DNA of 64,000 bases, taken from Pseudomonadales bacterium (GTDB taxonomy: Bacteria; Pseudomonadota; Gammaproteobacteria; Pseudomonadales; Azotimanducaceae). The stretch lies in NCBI GenBank assembly GCA_022827905.1, contig JAJEIQ010000057.1:21440-85439 (forward strand). The letters run 5' to 3'. A program made the translations under genes and the position numbers. Below are positions 24,692-32,352 of this stretch, in pieces (positions within the stretch are counted from its first letter, which is position 1; each line of letters starts with the position of its first letter). A model generated the notes under the pieces. It was not told the origin of the DNA and searched no databases. It saw only the letters and a list, made by a program, of their open reading frames with translations.

Positions 24692-25015
24692 ATGATCAAG
24701 GTTAAGTACATTGAGTTCAGCGGCACCGAGCACCAGGTAGAAGCGAAACCGGGAACGAGCCTGATGGAGACGGCGCGCATGAACAACGTGCCAGGGATCC
24801 TGGCTGACTGCGGCGGTGCCTGCGCCTGCGCCACCTGCCATGTCATGGTCGAGCCGAAATGGCTGGACCAACTCCCCACGATATCCGACGAGGAAGAGGC
24901 CATGCTGGAGTTCGGTCTGGAGGAGCGCGCCGAAGAGAGCCGCCTATCCTGCCAGATCCCGGTGACCGCAGCCCTGAACGGCATTGTGCTGCGCCTGCCG
25001 GAGTCGCAGACCTGA
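24692..25015 (+). CDS. [2Fe-2S] ferredoxin, putidaredoxin type
   Basis: A 107-residue ferredoxin. The cluster ligands are the Cys residues of CGGACACATCH (C-x5-C-x2-C) and the later Cys in RLSCQIPV, the pattern of adrenodoxin/putidaredoxin proteins that serve cytochromes P450. Other hallmarks are GTSLMETARMNNVPGI and LPTISDEEEAML. It lies 45 bases after the small protein and before an alpha/beta hydrolase. Two P450s are encoded 20 kb away in the same island; one may be its partner. No ferredoxin reductase is in the window. Confidence 0.92.
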   Translation: MIKVKYIEFSGTEHQVEAKPGTSLMETARMNNVPGILADCGGACACATCHVMVEPKWLDQLPTISDEEEAMLEFGLEERAEESRLSCQIPVTAALNGIVLRLPESQT

Positions 25016-25105
25016 GGGGAGGATGCCCAGACCGAACGAAATTCAAGCCCAACTGTACTCCGCTACAGTTGGTCGCCAACCAAAGTCCCACCCGGAGACG
25101 AGTGC

Positions 25106-25981
25106 ATGCAAACAAAAACCATCACCTACTACAGCGACGGCGATGTCGTGGTCGCGGACCTGCACGTGCCAGACGACTTCGATGAAGAGCGCAAATACCC
25201 GGTAATCCTGCAATGTCAGGGCTTTACCGGCATCCGCAAGATGATCCAACCCGTTTTTGCTGAGTACTTCGTCAACGCCGGGTTCCTGGCGCTGGCAATC
25301 GACTATCGCGGGTGGGGAGACAGTGGTGGCGAGCGTGGTCGAATGGCGCCGTTCGAGCAGGTGGAGGATTGCCGAAACGGCTTCTCCTGGCTGGAAGCGC
25401 AGCCCTTCGTGGACGCTGATCGCCTGGGGCAGTTCGGGGCCAGTTTCGGTGCGCTGATCACCGCCTACACCATGGCGCTCGACAGCCGGGTGCAGGCTGG
25501 TGTGGCTACCGGCGGCGTCGCCGATGGTTACGAGGCCATAACCAACCAGCGCACGCCTGAGCAGATGGCCGAGTGGGAACGAAAAATGGCCGAAGCCCGG
25601 CGCAAGCGCGTTCTCACCAACGAGGTCGATCGCAGCCTGACCGTTCTGGACATCTTCATCGACCCGGACAGCCGTTCATGGGAGCCGGAATACTGGGAAG
25701 CCGTACCCGCATGGCGCAATTGGATGGGCTTCGATTCCATGGCGCGGGTGGTGGATTTCCGGCCCATCGATGTGGCCCATCGCATCGAAAAACCGATTGC
25801 CTACTTTCTCGCCGAGCAGGACATAGTGGCGAACACCGACAGCTTCAGGGAACTGTATGAGGCCACCAAGGAACCCAAGAAATTGTTTACCTACGATTGC
25901 GGGCACTACACCTGGTATGACGGCGAGTACCTGGAAAAGAGCATGAATGATGCCTGCGCCTTCTTTCTCGAACATGTTTGA
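25106..25981 (+). CDS. Alpha/beta hydrolase (dienelactone hydrolase / peptidase S15-like)
   Basis: A 291-residue alpha/beta hydrolase. The strand and oxyanion segment is PVILQCQGFTGIRKM; LAIDYRGWGDSGGERGRM follows. The nucleophile is Ser in QFGASFGALI, the acid Asp in LAEQDIVAN, and the His in DCGHYTWYDG. CGGAG precedes the ATG. It is the third gene of the small protein-ferredoxin unit. It could hydrolyse an ester or lactone, such as the product of the Baeyer-Villiger enzyme at 32353, but that link is inference. Confidence 0.85.
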   Translation: MQTKTITYYSDGDVVVADLHVPDDFDEERKYPVILQCQGFTGIRKMIQPVFAEYFVNAGFLALAIDYRGWGDSGGERGRMAPFEQVEDCRNGFSWLEAQPFVDADRLGQFGASFGALITAYTMALDSRVQAGVATGGVADGYEAITNQRTPEQMAEWERKMAEARRKRVLTNEVDRSLTVLDIFIDPDSRSWEPEYWEAVPAWRNWMGFDSMARVVDFRPIDVAHRIEKPIAYFLAEQDIVANTDSFRELYEATKEPKKLFTYDCGHYTWYDGEYLEKSMNDACAFFLEHV

Positions 25982-26054
25982 ACCTGCTGGCTTTGCTCCA
26001 ATGCCGCAGGACTGACGGGGCGTTGAACGGTATGTTCATTGGGAGGCTGAGCGA

Positions 26055-26891
26055 ATGGTGAACGTGCTTGAAGGGAAGGTGGCGGTCGTGACGGGGGCTG
26101 CTCGAGGCATTGGCGAAGCGAGTGCGAGGCGTTTCGTTGAGGAGGGAGCACGGGTGGTGTTGGGCGACGTGCTCGACGAACTCGGCGAAGCCTTGGCGGA
26201 CAGCTTGGGCAGTTCGGCGCTGTACCGCCACGCGGACGTGACCCAGCCCGGCCAGGTGCAGGCGCTCGTCGATACGGCGGTCGAGGAATTCGGCGGCTTG
26301 CACATCATGTTCAACAACGCCGGCACGATGGGCGCTCTGCAGCCGGACTTCCTGGAGGAAGACTTCCTAACCTTCCGGAAAACCATCGAGATCAACCTGC
26401 TCGGCCCGATGCTTGGCGCCAGCTACGCTGCCCGCCACATGGCCCGAAACGGCGGTGGTTGCATTCTGAGCACCGCGTCCAGCTCGGCGCTTTACGGTGG
26501 CTACGGCATCATCCCCTATCGCGCCACCAAAGCGGGTGTGGTCAGCATGACCAAGTCGCTGGCGGTGGAACTGGGCAAGTACGGCATCCGGGTGAACAGC
26601 ATTTCACCCGGCCCGACCCGCACCCCGATGACCGCAGTGATGGACGGTGCGCCCGAAGACAAGGTGGAGGAATTGGCGGACATTTCGATGGAGTGCATGC
26701 GGGGCAGGATGCCGCTTGGCCGACTCGGCGCACCGGAGGACATTGCCAACGCAGCCGTCTTCCTGGCCAGCGACCTAGCGGCCCAGATCACGGGCGTTGA
26801 CCTAGCGGTCGATGGCGGAGAAACCTTGGGGAATATGGAGAACACCGCAGAAATCATCCAGCAGCGCTTAACGGAAGCTCTGAGCAAGTAG
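26055..26891 (+). CDS. SDR family oxidoreductase
   Basis: A 278-residue SDR: VAVVTGAARGIGEASARRFVEEG, DVTQPGQVQALV, MFNNAGTMGAL, ILSTASSSALYGGYGIIPYRATK and ITGVDLAVDGGETLG. GGGAGG lies 8 bases before ATG 26055. It has about 22 extra C-terminal residues after the usual end. The FNNAG and DIMEC-type loops resemble cyclohexanol/hydroxysteroid dehydrogenase-like SDRs, but specificity cannot be read from sequence. Converges with the LLM gene, with a 106-base gap in which I see nothing. Confidence 0.87.
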   Translation: MVNVLEGKVAVVTGAARGIGEASARRFVEEGARVVLGDVLDELGEALADSLGSSALYRHADVTQPGQVQALVDTAVEEFGGLHIMFNNAGTMGALQPDFLEEDFLTFRKTIEINLLGPMLGASYAARHMARNGGGCILSTASSSALYGGYGIIPYRATKAGVVSMTKSLAVELGKYGIRVNSISPGPTRTPMTAVMDGAPEDKVEELADISMECMRGRMPLGRLGAPEDIANAAVFLASDLAAQITGVDLAVDGGETLGNMENTAEIIQQRLTEALSK

Positions 26892-26997
26892 CGGGAAGAC
26901 GGGAGAAAATGTCCAGCCGGGGACGCTGCTGGGGCAGGCGGTCATCATCGGTCCCTCCCTCAACGGGTTTGCGGTTCGCGAACTCAAATGGCCGGGA

Positions 26998-28014
26998 CTA
27001 GTCCGCCAGCGCCTCTCTAACCTTGGGGAGCACCTGCCGGGCGATGAGTTCGATGCGTCGTGACCCGGACTCCATGGGCTCACCGGGAAACTGCGCCCAG
27101 AAGTGCAGATCCCGGATCTGTGGGAACGCCTGCAACTCCGACAGGATCTGGTCCACGGCTTGGTCCGGGGTCCAGAACTGGTAAAAGCCTTGGGTCACCG
27201 CGTCGGCTGGGGTATCGAACCTCGGCGCCCCATCGCCACCACCGAACGCGCCCATCTCCAGATAGCCCTGCATCTGATGCAGCAGGTGCGGACCCAGCAT
27301 TTCGGCTTCCCGCTCTGGATCGTTTGATACGATGCCCCAGCATCCTGCAAAGATGCTGCCGCTCTCACGGGGCTTGTCCAGGGCGGCCAGCGCCTTGACG
27401 AATTCCTCCTGTCCGATACCACCCGAGGAGAGGAACCCGTCGCTGATGCGGGCAGCCCGTTCGATGGCCGGCGGCGAGATGGCGCCCATGAGAATTCTGA
27501 TGGGGCTTTCTGGGGCGGGCAGTATTGCGAGATTTTCGACCTGGAATCGCTTGCCCCGGAAATCGACCGGCTCACCCGACCAGGCGCGGCGAAGGATGGC
27601 GACGGATTCTTCCATCAGGCTGGGGCGATGGCCGAGTGTGCGACCGAACGCTCGGTACTCCGCTTCCACGTACCCGGCGCCGACACCCAAATCGAACCGA
27701 TCTCCGCTGAGCAGGGAAAGGGTGGCCGCGTCCTCCGCCACCCGTACGGGGTGGTAGAGCGGCAGTAGTATCAGATTGGTGCCGATTCGCATTGTCCGGG
27801 TCCGCGCGCCAATGGCGCTGGCGATCACCAGTGGTGAAGGTGTGTAGCCGTCTTCGCAGAAGTGGTGTTCGGTGAGCCACACCGAGTCGAAACCAAGCTC
27901 TTCGGCCCAGACAATCTGCTCCAGCGATGCGCGGTAGAAATCTTCGAACTCGAGACGCCGGGGCGCGGGGTTGCGAAAGTCGTACCAGAGCCCGAAATTG
28001 ACCTCAGCGGACAC
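26998..28014 (-). CDS. LLM-class flavin-dependent monooxygenase
   Basis: A 338-residue bacterial-luciferase-like oxidoreductase. EVNFGLWYDFRNP starts the barrel; DSVWLTEHHFCEDGYTPSPL, IGTNLILLPLYHPVRVAEDAATLSLLSGDR and FDLGVGAGYVEAEYRAFGR are typical of the FMNH2-dependent group. GTG 28014 has GGAGGAG seven bases upstream; the longer frame overlaps the SnoaL-like gene. It overlaps that gene by 11 bases, so both are translated together. Oxygenation of a ring or ketone is plausible; no reductase is adjacent. Confidence 0.86.
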   Translation of the reverse strand: MSAEVNFGLWYDFRNPAPRRLEFEDFYRASLEQIVWAEELGFDSVWLTEHHFCEDGYTPSPLVIASAIGARTRTMRIGTNLILLPLYHPVRVAEDAATLSLLSGDRFDLGVGAGYVEAEYRAFGRTLGHRPSLMEESVAILRRAWSGEPVDFRGKRFQVENLAILPAPESPIRILMGAISPPAIERAARISDGFLSSGGIGQEEFVKALAALDKPRESGSIFAGCWGIVSNDPEREAEMLGPHLLHQMQGYLEMGAFGGGDGAPRFDTPADAVTQGFYQFWTPDQAVDQILSELQAFPQIRDLHFWAQFPGEPMESGSRRIELIARQVLPKVREALAD

Positions 28015-28417
28015 TTGCGGCTCCTCCAGGAGGTTGCGCACGGTGCGGGTCAAAAAACTCCAGCCATTGCACGATCCTGTCGTCCCGGAACCGGAAGACA
28101 AAGATGTAGCGGTTCTGATAAATCCGGCGGGATTTCATGATGCCCATGCTGGTGGCTTCGAGTATCGCCGTGTCCTGCCCCGGGCACCAATACCGTTCGT
28201 GTACGCTGAGCTTAAGCCTGTGGAACATTTCCGGCGCGGATCGCATGGCCCGAATGACATCGTCGACGCCGTCGAAACGCAGAGGTGTGTTTCCGGGTGC
28301 ATAGGGCAGTTCCATCACGATGTCGTCATGGAGGTAGGTTCGCAAACCATCGATGTCGAGCCGCGAGATCGTGTCGAGAAGCCCTTCGGCGGTTGCGAGC
28401 TGCCGGGAATGTGACAT
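28004..28417 (-). CDS. SnoaL/NTF2-like protein
   Basis: A 137-residue NTF2-fold protein: LLDTISRLDIDGLRTYLHDDIVMELPYAP, FDGVDDVIRAMRSAPEMF, and strands RYWCPGQDTAILEATSMGI, RIYQNRYIFVFRFRDDRIVQWLEFFDP. The QNRYI.VF.FRDG.I..W.EF segment is nearly repeated in the protein at 35142. Members act as isomerases, cyclases or dehydratases on polycyclic substrates, but the function here is unknown. First gene of a two-gene unit with the LLM enzyme, divergent from the SDR at 28635. Confidence 0.85.
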   Translation of the reverse strand: MSHSRQLATAEGLLDTISRLDIDGLRTYLHDDIVMELPYAPGNTPLRFDGVDDVIRAMRSAPEMFHRLKLSVHERYWCPGQDTAILEATSMGIMKSRRIYQNRYIFVFRFRDDRIVQWLEFFDPHRAQPPGGAASVR

Positions 28418-28560
28418 GCGACTAGCGGGTCCCCGGACTGCCGTTGCGGGCGTCCATGTTAACCGATACAGAGTAGGGCGTTTCAGTCTGTCCCTGTGCG
28501 GCTAGCCGCCATCCCCGCAAATTCAGAGTCGCTTGCGCAGCCGCGCACCCATCTTTAGAG

Positions 28561-28574
28561 TGGACAAGCGTCTA
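28561..28574. promoter_or_regulatory. Candidate TetR operator, site 2 (TGGAC-AAGC-GTCTA)
   Basis: Good match to the TAGAC-N4-GTCTA palindrome in the 217-base divergent region between the SnoaL/LLM unit and the SDR-sulfotransferase unit, about 60 bases before the latter's start. It could control both directions. Confidence 0.45.
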
Positions 28575-28634
28575 TTGGACTGACTCTGCTTCGGGGTAGG
28601 AAGGTTGGGATCATCATCGACCAGCGCGCCTAGC

Positions 28635-29384
28635 ATGAACGGGCTTGACGGAAGGACTGCACTCATCACTGGCGGCGGCACCGGCATCGGTCGGGCCACC
28701 ACGGAACTGCTGGGGGCAGCGGGCTGCCGAGTGCTCATCGGCGGTCGCCGCGAGGAACCGTTGCGCAGCGTTGCTGAAAGCTCGGCGGGCATGATCGCCT
28801 GGGAACGGATGGATGTGGCGCAAGCCGCCGATCGGAAGCGGATGCTGGCAGCGGCGCAAAAGAAATTTGGAAGCCTAGACATATTGATCAACAATGCCGC
28901 CACTTCCGTAACCGCCGACTTCGACGCTCAGGATCCGGAGCAGATCCGCGAGCAGATCGAGGTGAACCTGGTGGCCCCCATGCTGCTTGTTCACGAGGCG
29001 CTGCCGCTGCTTCGGCGTGGCGGCAGCATCGTCAACGTCACTTCCGCAGGCGCGCGCTACCAAGGCATGCCGCCGGCCGGTATGGCGCCCTATGCGGCAT
29101 CGAAGGCGGGCTTGAATCAGTTGACGCGCGTACTAGCCACCGAACTCGGCCCCAAGGGCATTCGTGTCAACGCCGTGGCGCCGGGTCTGACGGATACCGA
29201 GATTGCGGCCGAGGCCGTCACCAACGAGGCGTACGCCGAGGCGCTGGTGCAGATCACGCCACTCGGACGGCTGGGGCAACCCGTCGATGTCGCCCGGGTC
29301 ATCGTTTTTCTGGTCAGCGATGCGGCAGCCTGGGTGACGGGCCAAGTGGTCGATGCCAGCGGCGGGTTCTGGCTGGCCGCCTGA
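28635..29384 (+). CDS. SDR family oxidoreductase
   Basis: A 249-residue SDR with ALITGGGTGIGRATTELLGAAG, ILINNAATSVTADF, catalytic SAGARYQGMPPAGMAPYAASK and TGQVVDASGGFWLAA. ATG 28635 is chosen for the family N-terminus MNGLDGRTALITGG; a TTG at 28605 is an alternative. Its stop overlaps the sulfotransferase ATG (TGATG), so the four genes to 32157 form one tightly packed operon. Substrate unknown. Confidence 0.85.
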   Translation: MNGLDGRTALITGGGTGIGRATTELLGAAGCRVLIGGRREEPLRSVAESSAGMIAWERMDVAQAADRKRMLAAAQKKFGSLDILINNAATSVTADFDAQDPEQIREQIEVNLVAPMLLVHEALPLLRRGGSIVNVTSAGARYQGMPPAGMAPYAASKAGLNQLTRVLATELGPKGIRVNAVAPGLTDTEIAAEAVTNEAYAEALVQITPLGRLGQPVDVARVIVFLVSDAAAWVTGQVVDASGGFWLAA

Positions 29385-30544
29385 TGGAAGCCGCCTACGA
29401 TCTCAACAGCGTCCTGGCCGCGGCCAGGGAAGAGGCAGGGCTCAGGGACTACGGCGATCTCGGCTTTACCGAGGCGCTGGCCAAGCTGCTCGGCTGCGCG
29501 AGGGACGACCTGCGATTTTCCGATACCGGTTTCATGGCGTTTAAGGCGAACATCCACCGCTGGCTGGTCAACCGCCTGCGCTATGTGGATGGAGTGAAGG
29601 CGAATCCCGCGGTATTGGACGAGGATGTCTCGGATCCGATCATCGTGCTTGGCATGCCGAGGTGCGGCACCACCAAGATGCAGCGGCTGCTCTCCGCCAC
29701 GCCGGGAACCATCGCCCTGCCCCTATGGATGACACAGAATCCGGCACCCTTTCCGGACGAGAAGCCGGGCAACCCCGCGGGTCGAATCGCCTTCGCCCGC
29801 GCCATCCAGGAAGCGCAGCGGGCGAACAATCCGGAGTTTCTTGCCTCCCACGAGAGGACCGCGGAGCAGGCGGAGGAGGATTCCGACCTGCTCTTGTTCG
29901 CCATCGACTACCTGATGATTTTCATCGTTCATCCTAGCGATGCGCTGCTCGAGTGGCTGCGCAAGCGCCCTCGCCTGCCCGCATACGAGATGCAACGCAA
30001 GTTGCTGCAATACCTGCAGTGGCAACAGGGCGGCAAGCGGGGACGGCACTGGGTACTCAAGAACCCCGGCCACATCGGTCAATTGGATGCCCTGTCAACG
30101 GTCTACCCGAAGGCCACGATCCTGCACCTGCACCGCGACCTGCGCACCGTGCTGCCATCGTATTGCCAATTGATCCGGGCCATCTACCTTGACCTCTTCG
30201 ACGATTATGACCCGCGGCGCATTGGCCGTCAGACCCTAGCCTACTGGGGGCCGGAATTCCGGCGCCACCGCATGCAGCGGGAGGAACTGCAAGGCCGGTT
30301 GAACATCGTCGATGCGCCCTATCAGGCGGTTCTCGACGACGCTATCGGGGTAGCCAGTGAGCTCCTCGCAAGGGCAGGCATCACGATGACCGAGGAGATG
30401 GAATCCGCGCTCGAGCAATGGCAGGCGGAGAACGTGCAGCACAAGCACGGCAAACCCTCCTACTCCATGGAGGAGTTCGGCCTCGAAGATGACGCCATCC
30501 TGGCGGCGTTCGACACATTTGATGAAGGGGAGGACTGGACGTGA
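29384..30544 (+). CDS. Sulfotransferase family protein
   Basis: A 386-residue protein of the Sulfotransfer_3 type. The PAPS 5'-phosphosulfate loop is VLGMPRCGTTKMQRLL (about 88-103), the 3'-phosphate segment is LHLHRDLRTVLPSYCQLIR, and HWVLKNPGHIGQLDAL lies between. Known members transfer sulfate from PAPS to alcohols or phenols; cytosolic because no signal is seen. In a degradative operon this is unusual: sulfation could protect, activate as a leaving group, or the fold may have another use. It is coupled to the SDR by a 1-base overlap and to the DUF1214 gene by a 4-base overlap. Confidence 0.85.
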   Translation: MEAAYDLNSVLAAAREEAGLRDYGDLGFTEALAKLLGCARDDLRFSDTGFMAFKANIHRWLVNRLRYVDGVKANPAVLDEDVSDPIIVLGMPRCGTTKMQRLLSATPGTIALPLWMTQNPAPFPDEKPGNPAGRIAFARAIQEAQRANNPEFLASHERTAEQAEEDSDLLLFAIDYLMIFIVHPSDALLEWLRKRPRLPAYEMQRKLLQYLQWQQGGKRGRHWVLKNPGHIGQLDALSTVYPKATILHLHRDLRTVLPSYCQLIRAIYLDLFDDYDPRRIGRQTLAYWGPEFRRHRMQREELQGRLNIVDAPYQAVLDDAIGVASELLARAGITMTEEMESALEQWQAENVQHKHGKPSYSMEEFGLEDDAILAAFDTFDEGEDWT

Positions 30545-31743
30545 GCAAGGCGACAGACCACAGGACCCTTCCAGCCTCGGTCGCTGGGCTTATGGCCGAT
30601 TGCGAGAGCGCATTCGCCGCGGCGGTCACCAATTTGTGCACCGGCCCGGCCGCTGACCATCCGCTGTACGCCTTGGAAGGCTTCCGACAGGCCGTGCGCC
30701 TCGCCAACGCCGGTCACCTGATGCACTTGGAGGCCGATCCCGTCAACCCGCTGCTGATCAAGATGCAGTCGCTGCAGCGGCAGATGATGTCGCCATCGGC
30801 GGATGCCGTCTATCACCAAGCCCGCCTGCACGGCGCCTACAGCTACCGGTTGACCGGCAACCGGGGCTCGGCGCATCTGTTCCAGATCGCCGTCTATCGT
30901 GGCAGCAGCGCGCACTATCCGGATTTCGAGCCTGCCTGCCTGCGGGACAATCTGCAGGGCGCGGCTTTCCCCGCCGGGAAGGATCTCGACTTGGTGCTCG
31001 ACGCTTCACCGCGGCCCGAACTTGGCGAGCGCTGGCTTCCCCTGCCCGAAGGTGAAGGCGAACTGCACATCCGGCAGTACTACTACGACTGGCAGTCGGA
31101 AGAGCCTGCGAGGTTGGTCCTCGAACGGGAGGGGGGCGAGATGCCGCCGCCTCCCCAGGATCCTGATGCGATTGCCGAGCGGGTGGCGCATATGAACAGT
31201 TGGCTGCGGGTGCAGTCCGCGCTGGGCCAACGCTACGTGCAATCCATGCTGGAGTCCGATCCGCAGATCCTGAAGGGAATCGACATTCCCGGCGCATTCG
31301 AGGGTACCTGCTACATCAACGGCCACTACCGCTGCGCATCGGACGAGGCGGTGATCATGGAAGGTGAGGCGCCGGATGCCGTCTACTGGGCTTTTCAGTT
31401 GAGCAACCTCGGCTGGGAAGGCCTGGACTACTACCAGCGCCAGACCTCCCTGAACGGGCACCAGGCGGCGATCGACGATGACGGCCGGTTCCGGGCGGTC
31501 ATCAGTCACCGCGACCCAGGGGTGGCGAACTGGCTCGATGCTGGGGGCCGGGAACTCGGCATCATCAACGGGCGCGCGTTCCAGGTGGCGGCGACACCGG
31601 AGTTCCAACTCACCACGATACCCTTGGAACGGGTGCTGGATCACCTGCCGAAGTCGACCCTCCGGGTGAGCGGTTCAGAACGCACCCGATCCTTGCGCGA
31701 CAGGTGGGCATCGGTGCACCGGCGGCTCTGCAGTGACCAGTGA
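30541..31743 (+). CDS. DUF1214-domain protein
   Basis: A 400-residue protein. The second half has DUF1214 features: ASDEAVIMEGEAPDAVYWAF, then LDYYQRQTSLNGHQAAID and VISHRDPGVANWLDAGG. The first half has YHQARLHGAYSYRLTGNRG and a strand-rich region ending in HIRQYYYDWQSEE. No transmembrane segment. The domain has no established function; related proteins are frequent beside sulfotransferase and SDR genes of actinobacteria. GTG start overlaps the sulfotransferase stop by 4 bases, strongly suggesting joint function. A lyase or carrier role is only speculation. Confidence 0.82.
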   Translation: MSKATDHRTLPASVAGLMADCESAFAAAVTNLCTGPAADHPLYALEGFRQAVRLANAGHLMHLEADPVNPLLIKMQSLQRQMMSPSADAVYHQARLHGAYSYRLTGNRGSAHLFQIAVYRGSSAHYPDFEPACLRDNLQGAAFPAGKDLDLVLDASPRPELGERWLPLPEGEGELHIRQYYYDWQSEEPARLVLEREGGEMPPPPQDPDAIAERVAHMNSWLRVQSALGQRYVQSMLESDPQILKGIDIPGAFEGTCYINGHYRCASDEAVIMEGEAPDAVYWAFQLSNLGWEGLDYYQRQTSLNGHQAAIDDDGRFRAVISHRDPGVANWLDAGGRELGIINGRAFQVAATPEFQLTTIPLERVLDHLPKSTLRVSGSERTRSLRDRWASVHRRLCSDQ

Positions 31744-31755
31744 GGACAAAGGAAC

Positions 31756-32157
31756 ATGCACGACAATCTTGCCCGAATGCGGGCCTTTCTGGACAGGTTT
31801 CAGTCGGGCGACTGGGAAGGCGCCTGCGCCGACTTCTGCCAACCGGACTTCGAGATCCGTGAACCGCCCGGCCTGCCCCAGAGCGGCGTCCATAGAGGGA
31901 AGCGCGCGCCGATCGAGGTGAGCAACATCTACCGAGGCATCTGGGATGTCGAAATCGGCGAACAATCGCTCTGGGCGGCCCGGGATGCCGACTTGGTCTT
32001 CTCCCGCTACGTCATGAAGTGGACGAGCAAGGCGACAGGCAAGGCCCTGACCCAGCCGGTCGTGGAACTCAACCAGTTCCGGGATGGCAAGCTAGCCAGC
32101 ATGGAAGTTTTCCTATCGGATCCGATCGGCCTAATGGCGACGTTGCAGGAGGACTGA
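31756..32157 (+). CDS. SnoaL/NTF2-like protein
   Basis: A 133-residue NTF2-fold protein: MRAFLDRFQSGDWEGACADFCQPDFEIREP, then SNIYRGIWDVEIGEQSLWAARDADLVFSRYVMKWTSK, VVELNQFRDGKLASMEVFLSD. AAAGGAAC precedes the ATG 12 bases after the DUF1214 stop. Last gene of the SDR-sulfotransferase-DUF1214 operon. Such small proteins often isomerise or dehydrate intermediates, but catalytic residues cannot be recognised with certainty. Confidence 0.83.
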   Translation: MHDNLARMRAFLDRFQSGDWEGACADFCQPDFEIREPPGLPQSGVHRGKRAPIEVSNIYRGIWDVEIGEQSLWAARDADLVFSRYVMKWTSKATGKALTQPVVELNQFRDGKLASMEVFLSDPIGLMATLQED

Positions 32158-32201
32158 GGGGCGGCGACCCGGCCGGGCAGGACAACACCAGTCGATTTCA
32201 A

Positions 32202-32215
32202 TCAACATGCGTTGA
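32202..32215. promoter_or_regulatory. Candidate TetR operator, site 3 (TCAAC-ATGC-GTTGA)
   Basis: Perfect 5-bp inverted repeat with a 4-base centre, the same geometry as the other sites and sharing the GTTGA half with site 1. It is 138 bases upstream of the Baeyer-Villiger monooxygenase. Confidence 0.4.
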
Positions 32216-32352
32216 CTGTAAGAATTGGTGTTGATAGTGTTCCAAGGAGCTCGAATGGCGCCCTTGGGAGGTTCTGGCCTGCCGGTCACCGGGCAGCGGG
32301 AGCGAACCTGACTCAGATGACATCTTTCATTCGCATATAAGAGGTCTGGACA

